Assembly: GCA_003290165.1 (NCBI GenBank)
Contig: QNQO01000594.1
Location: forward strand, 434,001-498,000
Direction of reading: 5' to 3'
Source of the DNA: Berberis thunbergii
Taxonomy: Eukaryota; Streptophyta; Magnoliopsida; Ranunculales; Berberidaceae
DNA length: 64,000 bases
Positions within the stretch are counted from its first letter, which is position 1; each line of letters begins with the position of its first letter. The notes under the pieces were generated by a model that did not search any database, had not been told where the DNA came from, and saw only the letters and a program-made list of their open reading frames with translations. A program made the position numbers and the translations under genes. Below, in pieces: positions 58,171 through 64,000 of the stretch.

Positions 58171-60382
58171 TTCTACACACAAAAAAATTAAGAGTTTAGA
58201 TATACGTATATCATGTAACTATTTGTGTTTTATGTTTTCTTATTATGTTTTATGTTTCATAAATCATGTAACTAAGTTGGGAAGGAATCTAGATCCTCAC
58301 CAGTGCAATTGAGGTTATATTTACAGAATTTATGATCCTTAATCACGTCCAGGTAGGTATTTTGAATTCACTGTCACCATTAACTTTTGAGTAGATAATT
58401 CAACTTCTCGTCGTTTTACAAACGTTATCCAGAGTGAACTCTGGGGCAAACATGCATTTTTCGCTTGAGTCATGGCAATCAGCCTTAAAGACCTCATCTT
58501 AATATTGATCAACAGACTCGTACAAATGTGTGATATTTTATAAATGAAAATGGAAAATGAGGATGGTTCCCTTGTATAACTCATTTTGGAAATCTCTGAC
58601 ACCTGTGATCAACTTGTATAAGCTTCATCAATCTGACTGTAAGATGGTGAAACTTTGAAAGGGCAACTGATTACAATATTGCCAGACATGTCAACGGATG
58701 GATGCAAAACAATAGGGTGTGTTTGGTTTCTAATGAAAAAGATCCTAGAATAAATGAAGGAAATATTTCTCTCCAAAAAATAGTGTTTAACACACAATTT
58801 TGAAACAACAAACACTTTTAAAGGGAAACTAGTAAGTGTAGTAAAGGAAATTCAACATATGTGGTACTGCATTCAGAGGCTTCTGATATTAGGTCATGAA
58901 GCACATCTGATGTACAAATATGTTAAATATATATTTTTTAAAGAATAATACTCATAAATGGAAGTCGACAGAGTGTTACTTATGTCCGCTAGATTATCTA
59001 CAATGACTGAAATCATAAATTAAGTTGAGCAGTAAATTTGTGGTCTCAGCAACGATGATCATGATTTGAAACATTGAAGAAGTGAATCATATTGTATGCT
59101 TAATGATGATATGTTCTGTTCTGGTTTGTGTAGTCTTATCTTCATAATCTATGGCCTTGTTTTGTGATTATCTTGACTTGTTATTTAAAGGGAGTTAGGA
59201 CCACAAACTCTGAAGTCAGTTGGCATTTATTAAAACATTATGAAAACAAAGACACGACATGGTTATTCATATCTATATCAGAAATGGCAAGGCTGCAATA
59301 GAATGGTTTAAAAAAGTTGGAAGGTTATTCACGGCGAGTAATTAGTCTCCATTCTAGTCAGACCATAATGAGACTCTAACCCGCAACCTACTTTAATGAG
59401 GATGGGTGTTGTTAACATCATAGATGTCATTATCAGTGATTGAAAGAAGACAATGTGAGTTGGGAGAGTGATTTTAGCCTTCAACTAGCAATGAACTTGG
59501 ATCCCTATTTCTAAGGAACCTTCCTAGAATTTCACATTTCTATGTCTTCACTAAACACTCCTACCATTTCTTGGATCTATTTCAGTCAATTGCTTAGATG
59601 TTGTACTCTGGTTATAGGCCCATGGAAATATTGTATGCAGGTGAGGGAAAGCTCCTTTCTAGCAAATTGAAACTCTCACTGTTGACTCTTCACAATCAAG
59701 CTTGTAAATCACCAAAGACAACAACAGAGGGAGTAAATACTGGTTCTCCTATGTATCATTAAAGTTGACTCTATTAGAATATCCCCAAAATCCCAGTTCA
59801 ACCTATAATAAATTGAATCTTAGCTATTAAAAGTCAGAACACATAATATAAAAAGAAAACAAATAGACTGAAAGGAAAAATCATAAACTTCATATTTGAT
59901 TGGTACTATACCAAACTCGACATTCCGATAAAGATCATCAGTATCCAAGTTATAAACTTTTGGTCTGTCTAATCATCAAAACTGTAAATCCCAAACTGAT
60001 AAAATGATCCCAATCCATACAAACAAATTCAAACCCATATTCATTTCAATCCATACAAACAAAAAAAATCCCATTATGTTCGTAGAATCTAACCCCTAAT
60101 TAAATGTTGAGACCAGCTGTGGTTAGGCTTTGGGAATGAATCACGATGTTGTTTAATTTCATTCTTGTACTAGTCATCTTTATTTATTTATTTATTTATA
60201 TTCATTTCTTTTGATTATATCTATGGAAACTCGTTCATAACCCAGTAAATTATGATTACTACACTGATGACCAAAAACAAAATAAAATTGTGAGAAAATA
60301 GCTTGGTCGAAGCTAGAGGCAATCTAATGATGATACAATTAAACTGTAAGAAACCACAAAATCCAAAGAGTTGAGTACTCAC
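58171..60382. other. CACTA interior, upstream of TNPD
   Basis: No identified gene. A plus-strand frame at 59640-59750 (GEGKLLSSKLKLSLLTLHNQ, KSPKTTTEGVNTGSP) looks like a coding remnant. The region upstream of 58170 on the minus strand should hold the TNPD promoter or an untranslated exon, but no clear motif was found. Confidence 0.4.
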
Positions 60383-60466
60383 GAGCAAGAACTTCTGTTT
60401 CTTTATCAAGCTTCCTCGTGTTCAAAGTATTGCCACTGCAGGCAGCCTTGTTTGTTCCTGCTGTAG
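60383..60466 (-). pseudogene. MBF1: Captured MBF1 exon
   Basis: Minus strand. An 84-bp exon between a CTTCCAG acceptor and a GTGAGT donor encodes TAGTNKAACSGNTLNTRKLD then KETEVLA with split codons at both ends. This matches the middle of plant multiprotein bridging factor 1 (the …NKAAS…LNTRKLDxxTExLAHERVP… region before the helix-turn-helix). Neighbouring MBF1 exons were not found. The frame is intact. It lies upstream of TNPD in the direction of transcription. Confidence 0.88.
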
Positions 60467-60609
60467 CTGGAAGATAGACAATAAAGCAACATTATCATTA
60501 GCATCAACAAAATAGAATTTGTGGACCAACATACATATAAACATTTTGTTTTAAAATGCACATTACAAGTTAAAATTATCCATTAAAGCTTCCTTGTAAC
60601 TTTTGGTGG

Positions 60610-60744
60610 ATGATATTACTAGACATTCCCCATAAGCTTGTGGGGAAGAGGAAGAGCAAGGTGAAGGCACTCGTTGGAGCATTTGAGACTGTCATTTCAT
60701 TGCAAGAACCTGAGGGACAACAAGCTGAAGATAAAAGTGATTGA
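60610..60744 (+). pseudogene. Captured C-terminal exon of a calmodulin-binding-domain protein
   Basis: Plus strand, opposite to the other fragments. The frame reads PHKLVGKRKSKVKALVGAFE then TVISLQEPEGQQAEDKSD and stops at 60742-60744. The basic R-K-x-K-V-K-x-L-V-x-A-F-E-T-V-I helix is the signature of the plant calmodulin-binding domain (PF07839-type proteins). A possible acceptor (TTACTAG) ends at 60622. Only this terminal exon is present. Confidence 0.78.
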
Positions 60745-62127
60745 GAGAGGAAGTTGAGCATGCATTCATGAATGTATTATATGTTTCTTTTATTCTTTGA
60801 TTTTTTATGTTTGTACTTAAAGATGGATTTGATCATTTCCCATTGTGAAGCTTATGATGATGAACAGATGACCGCGCGTTAATTCCTTACAAATTAAGTC
60901 TCTTCATTCACTGTTTATAAACATGTTTGCTTGATTAACTAGAACTTACTCTGAATATGGTTAACCAAAGTCGTTCTTTTCATTTACACGAGACCAACTG
61001 TCTAAGCTTACGGGGAACTTGTTAGGATATTGGTTGAATGTGTATTACTGCTTCATCTGCTCCTCTCCGAAGAAGCTTCTGCAATCCCTAATGAACAACT
61101 TGAGAATCTATTTATTTCCAAGCAAGGGAGCAAAGTGTCATGTCTTTCACTCCTTGGTCTTTGTTTCTTCACCATCTTATCTTAGAGAATCTTTAACCCA
61201 AATGTTTAAGTGAAGTCTTTGATTGTCCAAGGAAATGAAATGTGTATTCAGATATGTTATCATAACTGATGAATACGATCATTTGTGGTCTACATGTGGT
61301 TGTATACTGCAAACTACCCAGCATGGATCATGATGAACTAATTCGAGTTGAATGAACAGAATACAAGCTAGGAATTGCAAAATGGAAAAAAATAAATAAA
61401 AATGAATTACCCTCATTTTTTTCCCTTTGGCTTTTGTATAGGATTTCGAAACTGTCATATTAGTCTTTTGTTCCTTTGGTTCAAATAGTACAACTAGACC
61501 CTAAAACTAATATCACCATCGCTGATAATAGTTTCAATTCAATTCTCTGTGACCAAAGATACTCACACATCAGTGGCAACATCGGCAATACAACATTTCC
61601 ACTATATGAGAGCTATTGTAATCTGCTACAGAAATGCTAACATCAGTTGATGTTGCTCGCGACACAAACAGTATGCAGAATCAATCAATAAATACGTCTC
61701 GATCACAAACTTAAAAATAGACTTTATTCATATGGCACTAGTCATCCTAGACATCCGTTTAATTCATATGGCACTAGAACATGGAAGAGCATCAGGGATA
61801 GAATGTTTTATTTCTTTCTTCAACTTCAACCAATTGAATATTTCTCCATATGGACATAGGATTACTTCTCTATTCCAATAAAAAAAATTCAAGGATAATA
61901 CATGTATCAAATTAAAAATTAAATACAAAAATATGAAACGAAAATGAAAACATCTTCCCCAATCCAATTGTATACCTAGTTATTTTTTCCCAAAATGAAA
62001 ACATCTTCTGCAATCACTCAAAGACTTGCAATTGTATACCTAGTCAACAATGCTCAAAGACTTGCAATTTGTTCGGAACCCTAATTTCATAAAAAAATAC
62101 AAGAGAGAGAGAGTACCTGTACGAGAG
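60745..62127. other. CACTA interior, right part
   Basis: No identified gene. A plus-strand frame near 61055-61140 (LLLSEEASAIPNEQLENLFI) reads like an exon but is unassigned. Local duplications are present: AATTCATATGGCACTAG at ~61724 and ~61760; AAAATGAAAACATCTTC at ~61944 and ~61993; CTCAAAGACTTGCAATT at ~62017 and ~62052. Confidence 0.4.
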
Positions 62128-62149
62128 AGGGCGTGATTGATTTGAAGAC

Positions 62150-62345
62150 GCCGAGTGGAGGGAAGACCAGGGGAGGAGGGAAGTCGAGGGAGGAGCAGGG
62201 AAGGAGGGGAGGAAGGAAGTCGAGGGAGGGAGCAGGGAAGAAGGCGCAGGGAAGTCGAGTCGAGGGAGGGAGCAGGAAGTCGAGTCGAGGGAGGGAGCAG
62301 CGAAGGAGACGAGGTCGAGTGGAGGGGAGGAGGGAAGATTATTGT
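62150..62345 (+). repeat. Purine-rich GGGAGGAGCAGGGAAG repeats
   Basis: Diverged tandem units of AAGTCGAGGGAGGGAGCAGG form an almost pure purine stretch (AG-rich on this strand). It lies directly inside the right subterminal array, where the TNPD/TNPA promoter would be expected in a CACTA element. Confidence 0.7.
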
Positions 62346-62411
62346 CGATGGCGAGTGGAGGGAATGTCGAGCGCCAATATACCCCGCCCAAAAAAAAATT
62401 CAGCTTTTCAT

Positions 62412-62876
62412 GTAGCCACGGTTCTGAGCCGTTGCTATATCTAGCCATGGTTTAGAACCGTTGCTAAATTTTATTTTGCAACGGTTTTGAGCCGTTGCTA
62501 GCCATAGCCACGGTTTAGAACCGTTGCTAAAATATTTTGTTGCAACGGTTTTAGGCCGTTGCTATCCATAGCCACGGTTCAAAACCGTTGCTAAATTTAT
62601 TTTTGCAACGGTTTTGAGCCGTTTCTATACGTAGCCACGGTTGAGAACCGTTGCTAAGGTATTATGTTGCAACGGTTTAAAACCGTTGCTAATAATTCCA
62701 ACGGTTTGGAGCCGTTGCTAATATTAGCCACGGTTTTTAGCCGTTCCAAATTTACCAACGGTTTTAAGCCGTGGCCAGAACTTTTTTACCCACAGTTTTA
62801 AGCCGTTGGTAAATATAGCTACGGTTTGTAGCCGTGGCAAATATACCAACGGTTTAGAGCCGTGGCCAGGTTGGCG
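62412..62876. repeat. Right subterminal repeat array of the CACTA element
   Basis: About 18 copies of the TAGCCACGGTTTAGAACCGTTGC type palindrome (core AACGGTTTTGAGCCGTTGC) mirror the left array. The two arrays share the ACGGTT/AACCGT core but differ in spacing. Confidence 0.9.
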
Positions 62877-62903
62877 TGGCTAAATGGGGTTTTTGGTGTA
62901 GTG

Positions 62904-63324
62904 GTTTATTTGAACCTTGTAGGGACGCTAGATTAGTGCTAGCATTCAATGGTTTCTATATCATGATTCATTGTGTTTCGATTATTTACGACGACTTCTC
63001 ATACATCCTAGGACCCACATTAGGTGTAAATCAAGTCATGAGAGTGCTTAAAGGATTGATTGGTAATCACGAGGAAAAAAAGTTATGGTAGGTCTATCAT
63101 GCAACCACTTTAGTAGCAGAACACTTTGCAAGGTTACTCCCTAACTTGGAGACAGTAAAGCTAGAACTAATTAGGTTCTTTGTTGAAGCTTTGAAACAAG
63201 TTTATTGTTTTGTAGACGATGAAACGAGTGAACGTATGAGCGATTGTAAACTTTATCATCAACTTTTTTTTATTAATATAAGGTTCGGGGATCCTAAAAA
63301 CCCCAGTTAGCTTTCCAAAAAAAA
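62904..63324 (+). pseudogene. LINE fragment D, 3' end with poly(A)
   Basis: Continues the LINE beyond the CACTA element. Coding similarity is weak (VAEHFARLLPNLETVKLELI near 63110), but the end has the typical plant LINE form: TTTTTTTATTAATATAAGGT, a short 3'UTR, then a poly(A) run at 63317-63326. The following AACTAAACTAA repeats the sequence just upstream of 45116. The element is internally deleted (about 1.4 kb without the CACTA). Confidence 0.55.
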
Positions 63325-63335
63325 AACTAAACTAA

Positions 63336-64000
63336 GATGGTTGAGGAAACTGAGACAAAAGATTGTTGTTCTCGTTAAGTCCCACTTCCACGGGTTTGTC
63401 GGTTGTGTAATTACCAGCTCTATAGGCATCTTTTCCCCTCTCGACTCCTCCAACCCATAAAAATCCTCGACCCACACGAAGCTAAGTCATCCTCGAGACG
63501 TCCTTGACTGAACTTGGCTTCCTTGTAACAACCTTGAAGTTATGTTGATGAAGAGCCTTTGTATTTATTTACTGCTCCAATTTGGGAGCCTAAACGGAAG
63601 CATATCTTCTATCAAAATGGAAGCATATCTCTTACTAATGGAGCATCAATGGATATAAGCTGAAGAATTATGCAATTGAAATGTTCTTATGTTACAGATA
63701 TCTCAAGCTTTCAAAATATATAAATAGAAAATTTACAAGATAACAATTTGATCTTGAAATGTTCATAACATCAAATGCGAGGACTTACTAGTATCTTCTA
63801 TGAAAATAATTCAAGCTTCAAGTCTAGGGTCTTGTTATAAAACAACTAAATTAGGCCAGGTCCTCCCCAAGGTTTTGAAAAATCTTAGAGAACCATAATT
63901 ATAAATATGCATATGGGATGTTTGGATGTATCCTCATTTAGTTCTATCTTAAGCAATAATGGGTGAGACCTTGTACTTTACCCTAATCTTAATTAATTTC
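63336..64000. other. Non-coding sequence to the right edge
   Basis: No gene, repeat or element end recognised. Confidence 0.35.

Larger units (their letters stand above)
46079..62903 (-). mobile_element. CACTA (En/Spm) transposon carrying host-gene fragments
   Basis: Terminal inverted repeats CACTACACCAAAAACCCC (46079-46096) and its exact complement (62886-62903) with a GTT target duplication (46076-46078 and 62904-62906) define a 16,825-bp CACTA element. Arrays of an AACGGTT…AACCGTTGC repeat lie next to both ends. The minus strand encodes a TNPD-type transposase (55903-58170) and a TNPA-like protein (53731-55391), so the element's 5' side is the right end. Between and beside these genes are spliced fragments of at least five unrelated host genes. 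It is inserted in LINE fragment D. Confidence 0.96.

Noticed and set aside
56309..58312. Plus-strand frames of 69-138 codons opposite TNPD
   Set aside because: Antisense shadows of the long transposase frame.
62133..62448. Overlapping frames of 86-134 codons on both strands
   Set aside because: They follow the purine-rich tandem repeat and read as Glu/Arg/Gly or Ser/Pro/Leu strings without domain character.

Overview
The window is AT-rich, transposon-dominated DNA from a flowering plant, most likely a eudicot. It holds Ty1/copia and gypsy-type LTR sequences, plant L1-like LINEs, hAT, Mutator-like and Harbinger-like elements, and a long CACTA element. Recognisable host genes occur only as fragments, all of plant type (FIS1, MBF1, a DUF21/CBS protein, a PHD-finger protein, a plant oligopeptidase B). 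I saw no intact host gene and no tRNA or rRNA gene.

Layout, left half. At 1-10.4 kb there are decayed exons of an unrecognised gene, with a 3.85-kb hAT transposon (741-4588, exact 8-bp target duplication) in its presumed intron, followed by an N-terminal fragment of an oligopeptidase B-like gene. At 10.7-13.6 kb lies a cluster of small foldback elements. At 13.7-20.2 kb a minus-strand LINE fragment is split by a nearly complete copia element (14149-19535, GCACA duplication, LTRs differing at 3 of 192 sites). Next come a 669-bp solo LTR (20246-20914) and a second minus-strand LINE fragment (22630-24490) that carries two non-autonomous DNA elements. A second copia element (27891-33144) has lost most of its 3' LTR and abuts a third LINE fragment. 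That LINE is interrupted inside its reverse transcriptase by a 2.4-kb solo LTR (33535-35916). A third, internally gutted copia element with about 1-kb LTRs spans 36932-42678.

Layout, right half. After two MITEs (43966-44290 and 44715-45043) comes a short plus-strand LINE (45116-63324 including its insertion). Nested in it is a 16.8-kb CACTA element (46079-62903, GTT duplication, 18-bp perfect terminal repeats, arrays of a short palindromic subterminal repeat). The CACTA element encodes a four-exon TNPA-like protein with an open frame and a TNPD transposase that looks truncated near its end, both on the minus strand.

The most notable content is inside the CACTA element. It carries exons with their introns and splice sites from at least five unrelated host genes: an extended PHD finger, FIS1, a DUF21/CBS protein, MBF1 and a calmodulin-binding protein. 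Four of the five are on the same strand as the transposase genes, and three lie directly downstream of TNPA, so transposon transcripts could run into them and produce chimeric or antisense RNA. Domain identities come from recognising motifs by eye; no database search was run.
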